Notes: a model not told the origin generated them from the sequence alone. Positions 16,983 to 27,137 are shown, counted from the first letter of the stretch. The stretch: 64,000 nt of DNA from Mycobacterium paragordonae (GCF_003614435.1 NZ_CP025547.1:241731-305730); one strand, 5' to 3'. Translations and numbers: made by a program.

Positions 16983-17362
16983 CACACCTGGAAGGCCGAT
17001 GACGCTGCAGGTTCCTCCCACCCGGCGGTTAATTGCCGGTGTACGAATTCTAAATACCAGGTGTGCCGGATATACCGTTGTTCACAAATCCGCTCAAGAA
17101 ACTGGTACGTCCGAATATGGTTGCTCTCTTACACTATGTGATAACGTACTCGGCGCAGCGCCAGCATTGAGAGTCTCGCTTCTTCACTGTCTCCTCAATT
17201 TGAAGTGTATTGCAATTCGACACGATATGCTTGATCCGGTGATCCGCGGCAGGCGCAGGTGGCCAGAATTCCCACTGGTGGCCAAGCGGGGGTCACCACT
17301 GATGACCAGCAGGGACATGAGCTAGCCATTGTTAGCCGCAGAACCAGAGGACGGAAATACGC
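16983..17362. other. gap without a recognisable gene
   Basis: Lower GC than the flanks, with several AT-rich patches (for example around 17130-17230). No frame with protein-like composition, copper-type palindrome or RNA gene was found. Confidence 0.4.
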
Positions 17363-17830
17363 ATGAGAACGAAGGCCTCTGCCACTGCTGTTGTGCTGCT
17401 GTTCGGAGTGGTGCTCGGCGCAGCCGCACCGCAGGCGAAGGCGCAACCTCCAATGATGGACGGTGTCTATCTCTACGCCGACGACGACGGCGGTAAGGGG
17501 ACGTGGACTATCAGTACGACCTGCAGCCCGTCCTGTGTCGCCCACGTGACGACTGCGGGAGGGGGGAGTTTCGACGCCCCACTGATAGATGGCAAATACG
17601 TCAATTCGCGGACTCTCCCCGAGGGTCTGAATTGTCCGTTATATGTGATGGGCGACTTATTACTCGATGGTGGATACCATCCGGTGAGCGTAGTCCAGTG
17701 GTGGGACCCTGTTACGCTCTCCGGTGAAGTGCACTTCACTCCCTACACTGATGTGGACATCCCACACGTCCCACCGAACTGCTACATCGTTGATCACCAT
17801 CAATTATTTACCCTGACCAAAGTTGGCTAG
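17363..17830 (+). CDS. secreted hypothetical protein with four cysteines
   Basis: This is a 155-residue exported protein of unknown function. The signal peptide is clear: SATAVVLLFGVVLGAAAPQA followed by KAQPP. The mature part has CSPSC, then single cysteines in GLNCPLYV and PPNCYIV, suggesting two disulfides, and is rich in Asp, Tyr and Trp (VVQWWDPVTLSGEVHFTPY). This style matches small secreted mycobacterial proteins of beta-sandwich type, but I cannot name the family. AGAGGACGG upstream of the ATG supports the start. It stands alone between mmcO and the PE_PGRS gene. Confidence 0.8.
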   Translation: MRTKASATAVVLLFGVVLGAAAPQAKAQPPMMDGVYLYADDDGGKGTWTISTTCSPSCVAHVTTAGGGSFDAPLIDGKYVNSRTLPEGLNCPLYVMGDLLLDGGYHPVSVVQWWDPVTLSGEVHFTPYTDVDIPHVPPNCYIVDHHQLFTLTKVG

Positions 17831-18243
17831 ACGGTTCCCAGCAGCCTCGTAAAGCGTGTGTTCTGTTCCGACAGCTTCTCCATCTCTCTGGCGACGTCAA
17901 TATTCATGCCGTCGTAGGCTCGACGCCAGACATACAGCGTGGCCGCTGATACCGCCAACTGGTGGCGATTTCCTCACTGGGTCTTGCCTTGACAGCCAAC
18001 TCATCCCCGCGCGCGAGTTACCGCGATGGCTTGCGACCAGCCATGTGTTTCGTCGTCTTTTCTAGCCCGACCGCGGCCACCGAACTCGAAAATAAGCTGG
18101 ACTCATTTACCGGGTAGACGCATCAACGCGATTTCGGGGCCCGCGATGGACACGACACGACAGTGTGAGGCTTATTCACATTTGCATTCCGTGTGCATAG
18201 AGTTGGCCGATCGAATCGTCTCGTTGAGTGTTGGGAGCCGCAG
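17831..18243. other. upstream region of the PE_PGRS gene
   Basis: No gene seen. A weak GGGAG element precedes the PE_PGRS ATG. The region is less GC-rich than the gene and presumably holds its promoter, but I cannot point to a defined motif. Confidence 0.4.
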
Positions 18244-21200
18244 ATGTCGACCTACCTGATCGCTGCACCCGAGGCCCTGGCCGCGGCGTCAGCGGATCTG
18301 AACGGGATCGCCGAGACGGTCGGGAAAGCGACAGCGTCGGCGGCGCCGTCGACCACGGAGATCGCGGCCGCTGCCGCTGACGAGGTGTCCGCGGCGATTG
18401 CCCGGATGTTCGGCGGCTACGCCCAGTCCTATCAGTCGGTGGGCGCCCAGATTGCCTTATATCAGAAGCAGTTTCAGCAGACGCTGCTCTCGGGGGCGGG
18501 TGCGTACGCTGCCGCCGAGGCCGTGAACGGACTGTCGCTGCAAACCTTCGAACAGGCCGTGGGACAGTCGCTCCAAGAAGCGGTGGATGCGGTGAATGTG
18601 CCGGTGCTGGCGCTGACCGGGCGCCCGCTGATCGGCAATGGCGCCAACGCCGCCCCGGGGACAGGGGGCAACGGCGCACCCGGCGGGTGGTTGATCGGTG
18701 ACGGCGGGGCCGGCGGGTCGGGTCAGGCCGGGCCCCTGCTCGGTTACGGCGGCGGGGCCGGCGGGGATGCGGGACTGATCGGCACTGGCGGAGCGGGTGG
18801 GGCGGGAGGCACCGCCGGGGGCGGTGGTGTCGGCGGGCATGGCGGTTTGCTGCTGGGCAGCGGCGGGATAGGCGGGGCCGGCGGTTTCGCGGCAACGGGT
18901 ACCGCTGGTGCCGGCGGGGCGGGCGGAGTCGGCGGGTTGTTCGGTGCCGGCGGCGCCGGCGGGACCGGCGGATACGCCGCGGCCGGGGCCGGCGGGGTCG
19001 GCGGGGCGGGCGGCGCCGGAGGTGTGCTCAGTGGGTTGGTCGGCGCCGGAGGCGGGGTCGGCGGAGCCGGCGGGGTCGGGGTCAGCGGGGGTACCGGTGG
19101 GGCCGGCGGGGCCGGCGGACTGCTGTTCGGTGCCGGCGGCGGCGGTGGAACCGGCGGATTGGGCGGCACCGGTGGAGGCGGTACCGGCGGGGCCGGAGGT
19201 GCGGCCGGTCCGTTGTTCGGCAACGGTGGCGTCGGGGGCACCGGCGGCACCAGCTTCGGTGGTGACGGCGGAGCCGGCGGAAGCGGCGGCCACGCCGGCT
19301 GGCTGTTGGGCTCCGGTGGCGCGGGTGGGGCCGGGGGCAGCAACTTCGGCACCGGCACCGGCGGCCACGGCGGGGCCGGCGGCGACGCGGGCCTGATCGG
19401 TTTCGGCGGCACCGGTGGCGTCGGCGGGTTCTCCTCGGGCGGCAACGGCGGGGCCGGCGGTAGCGGCGGCGCAGGCGCCTTGGTGTTCGGCAGCGGCGGA
19501 GCCGGCGGGGCCGGCGCCCAGGCCGCCATGAACTACGACGGCGGAGCCGGGGGCGGCGGCGGCAAGGCCACGCTGTTCGGACTCGGCGGGAACGGCGGGG
19601 TCGGCGGACTCGGGACCACGCCGGGTGTAAACGGCGCGAACGGCGCTAACGGGCTGTTGCTGCCGTCCGCGGCGCTCAACGTGATCAACGCTCCCAGCGT
19701 GGCGCTGACCGGACGCCCGCTGATCGGCAACGGCACGCCAGGAGCGGCGGGCAGCGGAGCCGCCGGCGCTCCCGGCGGCTGGCTGCTTGGCGATGGCGGG
19801 GCCGGCGGTTCCGGCGCCAACGGCGTACCCGGCGGGGCCGGCGGTGCGGCCGCGCTGTGGGGCAACGGTGGTACCGGTGGGGCCGGCGGAGTCGGCGCAT
19901 CCGGTGTGGGCCGCTCCGGTGGCCAGGGCGGCAACGGCGGCTTGTTCTTCGGCAACGCCGGGGGAGGTGGAGCCGGCGCGGTCGGCGCCGACGGCAATGG
20001 CGGCGGTGGCGGGGCCGGCGGCACCGGCGGGATCTTCGGCGGCGGTGGAGTCGGCGGTACCGGGGCCATGGCCGATCTCACGGTGCCTGGTGCGCGGGGC
20101 GGGGCCGGCGGCTCCGGCGGAGCCAGCGGCGCGCTGAGCGGGCTGGTCGGTGCGGTTGGCGGCACCGGCGGTGTCGGCGGAGCCGGTGACATCGCAGGCG
20201 CGGGCGGCGCCGGTGGGGCCTCGGGCATCGCCGGTTCGGTGTTCGGCGGCGGAGCCGGCACTATCGGCGGCTCGGTGGTTGGGGCCGGCGGTGCCGGCGG
20301 CGACGGTGGCGCGAGCCTGGGTGGCATCGGTGGTTCCGGTGGAACTGGCGGCGCGGGTGGACAATTCGCGGGTACCGGTGGTTCCGGTGGAGCCGGCGGA
20401 TCGGTGCTGCTGCCCGTGGCTAACAGCGGCGGTGGGGGCCTCGGCGGAGGCGGCGGCGACGGCGGCTTGCTCGGTTCCGGCGGTTCCGGCGGTGCGGGCG
20501 GCGCGGTGGGAGCGACGCCACTCTTAACGATCCCTGGCGGCCATGGCGGCCTGGGTGGCAACGCGGGCCTGCTGGGTTCCGGCGGTGCCGGTGGGACAGG
20601 CGGCTACTCCGCCTCCGGCACCGGCGGGACCGGCGGCCACGGTGGGGTCGGCGGAGCGCTGTTGGGCAATGGCGGTCCCGGCGGGACCGGCGCCGAAGGT
20701 GCGCCCAACTTGATCAGCGGAGACGGCGGCATCGGCGGCAGCGCCCTGCTGATCGGCGACGGCGGCAATGGCGGCAACGCCGGCAACGCCGCGACGATGA
20801 GCCTCCTCGGCGGCCCCGGGACCATCGGTGCCCGCGGAACAGTGTTGGGCCTCAACGGGATTCCCGGGTTGCCCATGAGCCCGAACCTGTTGGTCAACGG
20901 GAGCTTCGAAATCGCCGCCCCGTCACCATCAGGCACCAGCTCGGTGACCTACCCAGGCTGGTCGGTCAGCGGCACCCCGACCATCATCGCCTACGGCACC
21001 CCCCGCGTCAGCTACGTGTTAGGAGTCTCGTTCCCGTTCCCCGACCTGCCGAGTTTCTTGGGCTTCCCTCAAACCTCGCCTCCGGGGGCGGGCGCCAACT
21101 TCGGTGGCGGCGGACCCGTGGCCACCTCCAGCATCAGGCAAACCGTCGACCTCTCCGCCGCGGCCGCCAAGATCAACACCGGCACCACGCCCTACACGCT

Positions 21201-22434
21201 CAGCGGGCTGCTCGGCGGCGCGCTCATCGACCCGTCCTCGACCTCTTTGCAGGTCACCTTCCTCAACTCCAGCGGCGCCGTGTTGGGCACCGGCTCCACT
21301 ACCACGGTCTCGACGCTGGATCGTCTGGGAATCACCGGGTTCCAGCCACGATCCGTCTCCGGCACGATCCCGGTAGGCACCACCCAAGCGGTCGTCAGCG
21401 CCACCTTCAACGACGCCAACCCCATCCTGAACCACTACAACAACGCTTATGCGGACAACCTGTCGTTCACCGTCGGTGCGCCCGGCCTGACCCCGGCGAC
21501 GTTGACGCCGCCGACGTCTCATGTCGGACAGCTCGATCACGTGTTCCTGATCTATATGGAAAACAAAGGGTTCACCGACATCGTCGGCAGTGTCAACGCC
21601 CCCTACACCAACAGCCTGATCGCCACCTACGGGTCAGCGAACAACTTCTACGCCAACAGCCACCCCAGCGCCCCCACCTACTTCCGGATCCTCGGCGGCT
21701 CAGACTTCGGAATCACCTACAACCCCAACCCGCCCTCAATCAATGCACCCAGCCTCATGCAAGAGATGGACGCCCAAAACATTTCCTGGGCCAACTACGC
21801 CCAAAGCATGCCCTACGCCGGCGCGCTGGTCTCCTCCGGTGACTACAGCACCTTTCAGATACCCGCAGCCCAATACAGTTACGTTTACAACAACACCGTC
21901 GCCTACCAACAGCAACACCTGCTCCCGTTGACGCAATTGACCACCGATCTAGCCAACGGGACCCCCGCGCGATTCAGCTGGATCGTCGCCAACAACGCCA
22001 ACGACATGGAAGGCCCCGTCGACTCACCCCTCGGTGTCCTCAACTTCCTCGGCAGCCAACTCACCAACCACCAGTACAACGTCGCCGCAGGCGACGCGTT
22101 CCTGCAACAACAAGTCTCGCTCATCCAAAACTCGCCCACATGGAACAGCAACGAAAGCGACGCGATCATCATTACCTGGGACGAGGACTTCAACAACATC
22201 GGACTGGGAATCGGCAACCAAGGCAACCACGTCCCGACGATCGTCATCCCCAACGACTACGCCGTAACAACAGGCGGCATGCGATCAGGACAATTCATCA
22301 CCAACTCCTACTACGACCAATACAGCCTCATGTCGACAATCGAATACGCGCTAAGCCCCACGGCCGGAACTCCATTTACGACGTTGACCAACAATGATCT
22401 GTACGCGACGCCGATGAATGACTTCTGGAATTAG
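18244..22434 (+). CDS. PE_PGRS protein with C-terminal phosphoesterase domain
   Basis: This is a 1396-residue surface protein. Residues 1-95 are the PE domain ([38 protein letters not shown]). The PGRS anchor [11 protein letters not shown] appears twice, at about residues 123 and 487, each followed by long GGxGG repeats, so two PGRS modules are joined. From about residue 880 the composition changes: [20 protein letters not shown] opens a beta-rich domain resembling DUF642/CBM modules. From about 1092 a phosphoesterase domain starts with [17 protein letters not shown], then [27 protein letters not shown] and [12 protein letters not shown], the metal-ligand type motifs of the acid phosphatase/phospholipase C superfamily. 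The ATG at 18244 gives a canonical PE start. It is likely ESX-5-dependent and surface-exposed. Confidence 0.94.
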   Translation: MSTYLIAAPEALAAASADLNGIAETVGKATASAAPSTTEIAAAAADEVSAAIARMFGGYAQSYQSVGAQIALYQKQFQQTLLSGAGAYAAAEAVNGLSLQTFEQAVGQSLQEAVDAVNVPVLALTGRPLIGNGANAAPGTGGNGAPGGWLIGDGGAGGSGQAGPLLGYGGGAGGDAGLIGTGGAGGAGGTAGGGGVGGHGGLLLGSGGIGGAGGFAATGTAGAGGAGGVGGLFGAGGAGGTGGYAAAGAGGVGGAGGAGGVLSGLVGAGGGVGGAGGVGVSGGTGGAGGAGGLLFGAGGGGGTGGLGGTGGGGTGGAGGAAGPLFGNGGVGGTGGTSFGGDGGAGGSGGHAGWLLGSGGAGGAGGSNFGTGTGGHGGAGGDAGLIGFGGTGGVGGFSSGGNGGAGGSGGAGALVFGSGGAGGAGAQAAMNYDGGAGGGGGKATLFGLGGNGGVGGLGTTPGVNGANGANGLLLPSAALNVINAPSVALTGRPLIGNGTPGAAGSGAAGAPGGWLLGDGGAGGSGANGVPGGAGGAAALWGNGGTGGAGGVGASGVGRSGGQGGNGGLFFGNAGGGGAGAVGADGNGGGGGAGGTGGIFGGGGVGGTGAMADLTVPGARGGAGGSGGASGALSGLVGAVGGTGGVGGAGDIAGAGGAGGASGIAGSVFGGGAGTIGGSVVGAGGAGGDGGASLGGIGGSGGTGGAGGQFAGTGGSGGAGGSVLLPVANSGGGGLGGGGGDGGLLGSGGSGGAGGAVGATPLLTIPGGHGGLGGNAGLLGSGGAGGTGGYSASGTGGTGGHGGVGGALLGNGGPGGTGAEGAPNLISGDGGIGGSALLIGDGGNGGNAGNAATMSLLGGPGTIGARGTVLGLNGIPGLPMSPNLLVNGSFEIAAPSPSGTSSVTYPGWSVSGTPTIIAYGTPRVSYVLGVSFPFPDLPSFLGFPQTSPPGAGANFGGGGPVATSSIRQTVDLSAAAAKINTGTTPYTLSGLLGGALIDPSSTSLQVTFLNSSGAVLGTGSTTTVSTLDRLGITGFQPRSVSGTIPVGTTQAVVSATFNDANPILNHYNNAYADNLSFTVGAPGLTPATLTPPTSHVGQLDHVFLIYMENKGFTDIVGSVNAPYTNSLIATYGSANNFYANSHPSAPTYFRILGGSDFGITYNPNPPSINAPSLMQEMDAQNISWANYAQSMPYAGALVSSGDYSTFQIPAAQYSYVYNNTVAYQQQHLLPLTQLTTDLANGTPARFSWIVANNANDMEGPVDSPLGVLNFLGSQLTNHQYNVAAGDAFLQQQVSLIQNSPTWNSNESDAIIITWDEDFNNIGLGIGNQGNHVPTIVIPNDYAVTTGGMRSGQFITNSYYDQYSLMSTIEYALSPTAGTPFTTLTNNDLYATPMNDFWN

Positions 22435-22689
22435 TGTCAAGCACGCGCCAACGCGGCGATTGAAGAGTGCTGCCGCATGCTGCGCCTGCCGACTATCCGG
22501 CATCGCTTCGCTCGAATCGCTGCAACCGCCGAGTGCGAGCAGCTGTCCTAACTCGAGTTTCTCGCGGTGCTGGTAATAGCTGGATGCGACGGCCGAACTC
22601 GTCGTCGCGCCGTCCCAGGCGTCCGCAGTGCTAGGTTTCCACGGCTGAAACGGCAGAAGGAGCTATCTTTTGACGCCAACCGGCATCAC

Positions 22690-22961
22690 CCCCGCGTTTG
22701 TCCGCCAGTTCGGACCTGGTCCTGGTTCAAGGCCATACACCCCGAGTTTTTGACCGGTCATTCCGGCCCCGGCGACAGCCATCTCCTCATAGCGTTTGGC
22801 GCCATGGCCGCCGAAGCCGGCTACCGCGTGCGCTACACGTTGGTCAGCAAGCTTTTGACGAGCTGGTCGAAGCCACCGACGACAAGCATTTGGCCAAACT
22901 GATCAACCGCTACGGTGCATTGCTCCGCTCCTCTGCGAAGAAGGTGGGGATATGCGACTGA
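22690..22961 (+). pseudogene. istB remnant (IS21 ATPase), frameshifted
   Basis: Two adjacent frames give consecutive parts of an IstB AAA+ ATPase. The first is FLTGHSGPGDSHLLIAFGAM with the degraded Walker A (GxxGxGKSH has become GPGDSH) followed by EAGYRVRYTLVSKL. In the next frame comes ELVEATDDKHLAKLINRYG. The shift falls near 22850. No istA or element ends are visible nearby. This is an older, different lineage from the intact IS21 element at 27138. Confidence 0.65.
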
Positions 22962-23125
22962 TGACATTCGCCGGACAATCATCGAGAACGCCACTTTTAA
23001 CCGCCGGGCCCACGCGCAGAGCCCAGTCCCGCAAGCTCAGCCTGGCACAGCGAACTTCCCAGCGGATTACCAATCCTACTGAAGCGTCGCGACCTGAATC
23101 GCCCTGGTTCTGCCGGAGACTCGGG

Positions 23126-24043
23126 CTATTGGATTCCGATCAGTGGTTGGTCGGTCCGTTGTGCATCGTAGAACGCGGCTTCGAACTCGACCGGTGGAAT
23201 GTCGTTGAGGTAGCCGTGGAGGCGGCTGGTGTTGTGCCAGTAGACCCAGCCCAGGGTGGCCAGCTCGACGTCCTCGACGGTCCTCCACGGCCCGCTGCGG
23301 GCGGGCCCGTAGATCAACTCGGCCTTGTAGTAACCGTTCACCGTCTCCGCCAGAGCGTTATCGAAGCTGTCCCCGACCGACCCGATCGAGGGGACCGCGC
23401 CAATCTCGGCGAGCCGCTCACCGTATCGGATGGAGGTAAACTGCGATCCCGCATCGGAGTGACATGTCAAGCCCGCCAACAGGTTTCCGCGTGACCAACG
23501 CGCCATCTCCAACGCATCGAGCACCATCGTGGTGCGCATGTGCGTGGCGACTCGCCAGCCGACGATTATCCTGCTGAAGGCATCGACGATAAAGCAGACG
23601 TAGGCCACCCCAGCCCAGGTCGGCACGAACGTCAGATCCGTCACCCAGAGCTGATTCGGCGCGTTCGCCGTGAACTTGCGCCCGACCAGATCGGGGTGTC
23701 GCGCCGCGGCGGGATCCGGCGTGGTGGTGCGCACGCGTTTGCCGCGCCGCGCCCCTGCGATGCCGGCGGCCCGCATCAGCCGTGCGACCTGGTCCCGGCC
23801 GACGTCGTGGCCGGCCCGACGTGCCGTTTTCCACAGCTTGCGGGCCCCGTATACCCGGTAGTTGTCCTCCCAGAGCCCTACCAGGACCGGCCCAAGCTCT
23901 GCGTCGCGCTGGGCGCGGGCTGACGGGGCGCGGGTCTTGGTGTCGTAGTAGGTGCTCGGGGCCATCGACACCCCTGCAGATCGCAGGACGGTGCAGATGG
24001 GCTCGACCCCGAACTCCTCGCGGTGGGCGTCGATGAAGTCCAC
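23126..24043 (-). CDS. IS3-family transposase OrfB (DDE integrase)
   Basis: This is a 305-residue rve-type integrase with all three catalytic residues: Asp in QLWVTDLTFVP, Asp in CHSDAGSQF and Glu in FDNALAETVNGYYKAELI. An HTH_21-type N-terminus reads YRVYGARKLWKTARRAG. It resembles OrfB of IS6110. Its GTG (24043) overlaps the TAG stop of orfA, and OrfB is normally made as an OrfAB fusion by -1 frameshifting in this family. The exact slippery site is not obvious here. Confidence 0.93.
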   Translation of the reverse strand: MDFIDAHREEFGVEPICTVLRSAGVSMAPSTYYDTKTRAPSARAQRDAELGPVLVGLWEDNYRVYGARKLWKTARRAGHDVGRDQVARLMRAAGIAGARRGKRVRTTTPDPAAARHPDLVGRKFTANAPNQLWVTDLTFVPTWAGVAYVCFIVDAFSRIIVGWRVATHMRTTMVLDALEMARWSRGNLLAGLTCHSDAGSQFTSIRYGERLAEIGAVPSIGSVGDSFDNALAETVNGYYKAELIYGPARSGPWRTVEDVELATLGWVYWHNTSRLHGYLNDIPPVEFEAAFYDAQRTDQPLIGIQ

Positions 24044-24387
24044 TATTTCTTGTGTTGGCGGTCGAGCTCCGCCCCGAAAAAACTGGCCGCGCGTTTCAGT
24101 ATTTCGTTGGCGCGCTTGAGTTCTCGGTTCTCTTGTTCCAGCTCCTTGATCCGGGCAGACTCCGCGCTGGACACCCCGGGAGCGTACCCGTCGTCGATGT
24201 CGGCTTGGCGCACCCAGGAACGCACCGACTCCACGCCGTACCCCAATTGGCGAGCCACCCGCGACACCGTGCCCTGCTCGGTGCCCAACTCGGCGCGCAG
24301 GGCTCGGACCATCCGCACCGCAGCGGCCTTTTCCTCCGGGCTGTAGCGACGCGCCGTGGGCTTCCCAGACGACTGTTCCTTCGGCAT
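24043..24387 (-). CDS. IS3-family OrfA (HTH protein)
   Basis: This is a 114-residue DNA-binding subunit: HTH_Tnp_1 (RYSPEEKAAAVRMVRALRAE, VARQLGYGVESVRSWVRQA) followed by a leucine-zipper helix KELEQENRELKRANEILKRA. The C-terminus FFGAELDRQHKK is like that of IS6110 OrfA (AELDR). The TAG stop overlaps the orfB start. Confidence 0.92.
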   Translation of the reverse strand: MPKEQSSGKPTARRYSPEEKAAAVRMVRALRAELGTEQGTVSRVARQLGYGVESVRSWVRQADIDDGYAPGVSSAESARIKELEQENRELKRANEILKRAASFFGAELDRQHKK

Positions 24388-24444
24388 ACCTGCATCCTCG
24401 TTTCCAAGGTCAGGAGCCTCCGGGATTTCCAGGGCGATTCAACC

Positions 24445-24990
24445 TGCCAAAGCGTTACTGGTCGTTGGCGTCACGCCAGCCTGCCAAATTTCGGGCCGCA
24501 GCCGGCCGTGGTCGGGTACTGCCAAGCCACAAGTGCGCGCCCAGGCACGGACCACGGCTGTACTGGGTGCGGGCGTGGCAGACGCCTGGTCGAGGTCGCC
24601 GACATTGATCTGAATTGATTGAACACTTGCAGTGCAGGCTGTTCGGTGGATGCCCAGTCGTGCGCGGCGGCCAAAAAACCGGGAGGTCCATTCCTCGGCA
24701 AGTTGACAGGTTTCGCAGAACACCATCGGCACGTTAGGTCAACGGATTTGTAGTTCGGCCAGCCCGTCGGCCACCACAGCGGGTCGGACGCGATCAAGGG
24801 TGAACACCCGCGAGTAGCGGTCTTCAACAACTACGGCCGCGCGTGGCAGCGCACTCAGGTCGGCGATCTGATATCGCAGCTTGCCGCTGGTGAGACTGGC
24901 GACCAGAACGGCCAGCGATTTTCGCTCCACCGAGGCGATCAACTGCGAGTCGATGATGAGTCCATAGTCTCCACAAGGCAAAATAACGCT
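24445..24990 (-). pseudogene. Decayed ERCC4 nuclease-Lsr2 fusion gene
   Basis: The upstream part reads as an ERCC4 nuclease core: LPCGDYGLIIDSQLIASVER, KSLAVLVASLTSGKLRYQIA, then AAVVVEDRYSRVF and LDRVRPAVVADGLAELQ, ending at a premature stop near 24739. The next frame continues PMVFCETCQLAEEWT, another frame supplies FLAAAHDWASTE, and the first resumes with VRAWARTCGLAVPDHGRL and RPEIWQ, the C-terminal DNA-binding helix of Lsr2. The order ERCC4 then Lsr2-like tail is that of a known actinobacterial fusion protein. At least two frameshifts and the loss of the N-terminal half show it is dead. The IS3 element abuts its 3' end. Confidence 0.7.
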
Positions 24991-25007
24991 CGTGCGAATC
25001 TACAACG

Positions 25008-25457
25008 ATCGACAGCGACGACGGGCCGCGCCTGCTGATTGCCGGTAGTTTCCATCACGTCTCCGGTTCGCCGCGTATGCGCCGAAACACCGCGATCGCT
25101 TGGCTGCGTGGACATCCCGATCTGGTGACGCACGACAAGCACTCCCCCGCCGAACATCCGATCCACGAAGACATCCAGCCGCACGGTTGGCCGGAACTGT
25201 GGATCTACGTGAGCGCGGACGGTTGGCACCTTGCGCTCGCTATTTGCCGCGACCTTCTCAATCCGCAGGCGGTGCACGCCCTTAGCGAAGCCGGCGCCAA
25301 TCTCGTGCTGGCGCCTGCGATGAGTGAACGCCTGACACCGTTCACAGGCCAGATCGCACACCTGGTCCTGCCGCAAAAATCGGGTAATGACGCCGCCGAT
25401 CCGCGCTACGTGATCACGGTGCGTGGCGTCGCATATCGGATGAGCCGCGGGGCATGA
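25008..25457 (+). pseudogene. Nitrilase-like fragment fused to a response-regulator tail
   Basis: An open frame without a good start encodes the middle of a carbon-nitrogen hydrolase (LLIAGSFHHV, RRNTAIAWLRGHPDLVTHDK, then GWHLALAICRDLLNPQAVHA with the catalytic Cys, and SEAGANLVLAPAMSE). Soon after, the sequence changes to DAADPRYVITVRGVAYRMSR, the typical last strand/wing of an OmpR-type response regulator. The junction (about 25360) joins two unrelated genes, most simply by deletion. An ATG exists at 25077, but the nitrilase sequence begins before it. Confidence 0.6.
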
Positions 25458-25643
25458 AACCGCCACTCCCGTTGCACGCCAGACACTCTCAGCCGCACCG
25501 CCGGCCAGGGCTCGGCATCGGCAGGTAATTTCTATCGGCTAAGCCGTGGTGCTCGACGCCGGTTTGGCCAAAACCGGATCCCGCATCGTCCCGATCTCGG
25601 GGCTGGGTGCTCGGCGAGTTCCGAGGATGATCTCGGCCGGTCA

Positions 25644-26216
25644 TCACCCATAGGGCGGGTACACAAGCACCGGCACCTGTCCATCACGGAGATCCACCAG
25701 CGGCTGTGTGGCTGAGGCGAGCCGTTGCACGCGAGACTGCTGAGGCCAGCTTGTGGTATTTAGCTGCGCCCTCGGCGGCGCCAACATTCTTGCCTGCGGC
25801 GCTGCGGGCACCGATGACAGGGAATGGGCCTCGACCGCGCAGAGCACGCCGATCACCAGCATCACGGCCGCGACGCCGGCGGCCGTCCAGGTGATCAGGC
25901 GTGACTGGCGCCGCCGCCAGGTCACCTCGGCCAGCAACGACGACAGTAAATCCGGAGTCAGCGATAACTCTCCGGAAGCGTCGCCCCCTCCGATTGCCGC
26001 CGCCTGGTCGCAGTCGAGCCGCGACAACAAGGCACATATGCTGCTCAGTTCGGCGACGGCGTCCCGGCATGAGGTGCACCCAGCAATGTGTGCTTCGAAT
26101 TCCCGTCGGTCGGCGTGTGACAGCGATCCCAGGATGTACGCGGCGTCCCACATCGCGTACGCGTGGCCAGATGGTTCAGCGTCAAGCGGCATCGCGGGCC
26201 GCCGTACTGAGGTCAT
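25644..26216 (-). CDS. RslA-like anti-sigma factor, C-terminally altered
   Basis: This is a 190-residue protein whose N-terminal 130 residues match the anti-sigma-L factor RslA (M. tuberculosis Rv0736): YAMWDAAYILGSLSHADRRE, the zinc-binding HIAGCTSCRDAV (HxxxCxxC), and a membrane helix LITWTAAGVAAVMLVIGVL. M. tuberculosis RslA has about 250 residues. Here the extracytoplasmic domain is replaced after residue about 140 by unrelated Gln/Pro-rich sequence. It is therefore probably truncated and frameshifted. Its ATG overlaps the stop of a decayed sigL (ATGA), so the ancestral sigL-rslA operon structure is still visible. Confidence 0.72.
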   Translation of the reverse strand: MTSVRRPAMPLDAEPSGHAYAMWDAAYILGSLSHADRREFEAHIAGCTSCRDAVAELSSICALLSRLDCDQAAAIGGGDASGELSLTPDLLSSLLAEVTWRRRQSRLITWTAAGVAAVMLVIGVLCAVEAHSLSSVPAAPQARMLAPPRAQLNTTSWPQQSRVQRLASATQPLVDLRDGQVPVLVYPPYG

Positions 26217-26352
26217 CGTGTCAGCCCTATTCCATGCGGTGTGAGTCGCAATGCCTGGTGGCGTAGCGGAGCCGCGTTGTCACGAGAGCTTTGGCGATGC
26301 CGAGAGACGCGGCGATTTGCGCCGTGGCCTTCTGGTGGTGAGACCGGCTGCC
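26217..26352 (-). pseudogene. sigL remnant (sigma region 4 only)
   Basis: Minus-strand fragments in two frames resemble the end of an ECF sigma factor: TAQIAASLGIAKALVTTRLR in one frame and HQALRLTPHGIGLTR-stop in the next. They correspond to the region 4 helix-turn-helix and last residues of SigL. The stop overlaps the rslA start by 4 nt. The rest of the sigma factor is gone. Confidence 0.55.
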
Positions 26353-26912
26353 TCGCAACTATTGCGCCGCATCTCTCGTTGGCGATCATGATGGGGGCGG
26401 TAGTGAGCAGCCAACAGCCCCTGGCCGATCCGGCCCAGCGCACGCACGTCATGAATCCAACCTCCTTATGAGGAGACGAAGAATGGCCCCATTTCGTTCA
26501 CAGGTGGCGACCCATAGTTGCGTTTCGGTAAGTAGTTACCGACAACTGGGTGATCGGGACATGTTCGTCGAATCGTGGCTCACCCGGTCGCGCCGCGGCG
26601 TGACCGGCGATGTTGCCATCACGCGCCACCAACGGGCGAAGCATCCTGCAGAAGTTCGACTTGTCGGACGGTTGAAGACCGTGTCGCCACGGAATGAACC
26701 ACTTAACCGATACTCCTCGACGGTGATTGTCCGGGCCGATGGCTACTGCGCTGGCCATGCTGGTCATGAGCGTGTCTGCGGCAAATCGCGGCTTGGCGGC
26801 GCTATCGTTGCGAACACTGACCGCAGGTGCCTAGCAGCGTATGGCCTGATCGCTGCGCCGACGATCGGAACCGACGTCGACGCAGCTTGTTGTCCGCCAG
26901 CCGAGGAGCTCG
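26353..26912. other. non-coding or decayed stretch
   Basis: Long frames exist on both strands but have no protein-like composition, signal peptide or known motif. Probably debris of the lost sigL region and its upstream neighbour. Confidence 0.4.
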
Positions 26913-27137
26913 ATGACCGTCATCCATGGCATGCCAGCCCATGTTGTACTGCTGCACTTTGTGGTGGCGTTCGTGCCGCTGACTGCCTTACTGGAGATCG
27001 TGTGCGGATTGTGGCCGGGCGCCCGCCGAGGCCAGCTGTTGTGGCTCACGCTCATATTGGCCAGCGTCACAATGGTATTGACTCCCATCACTGCAAACGC
27101 TGGCCTGTGGCTTTACAACGTGACGGCCAATCCCACT
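26913..27137 (+). pseudogene. 5' half of a DUF2231-like membrane protein gene, split by IS21
   Basis: It encodes 75 residues: MTVIHGMPAHVVLLHFVVAF, then PLTALLEIVCGLWPGARRG and a second membrane helix WLTLILASVTMVLTPITANA. The His-containing first helix and helix spacing resemble the DUF2231 family. The frame runs into the IS21 element after codon ACT at 27135-27137. The 3' half resumes in the same frame at 29323. Confidence 0.75.

Larger units (their letters stand above)
23095..24441 (-). mobile_element. Complete IS3-family (IS51 group, IS6110-like) element
   Basis: This is a 1347-bp element with terminal inverted repeats of 28 bp at 23095-23122 and 24414-24441. The outer 13 bp are identical (TGAATCGCCCTGG), the inner part CCGGAG-A/G-CTC is shared, and only the 5-bp middle differs. 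A 3-bp target duplication ACC flanks it (23092-23094 and 24442-24444). IS6110 is nearly the same size with 28-bp ends and 3-bp duplications. Both orfs are intact. Confidence 0.92.

Noticed and set aside
18457..20561. Long minus-strand frames opposite the PGRS region
   Set aside because: Mirror images of GGxGG codons give Pro/Ala-rich frames; a known artefact of PGRS DNA.
18600..20880. Regularly spaced short repeats that might suggest a CRISPR array
   Set aside because: They are GGC/GGG codon repeats of the PGRS protein, in frame, without unique spacers.
24939..25466. 175-codon minus-strand frame
   Set aside because: It is opposite the nitrilase-like fragment, whose sequence is recognisable on the plus strand.
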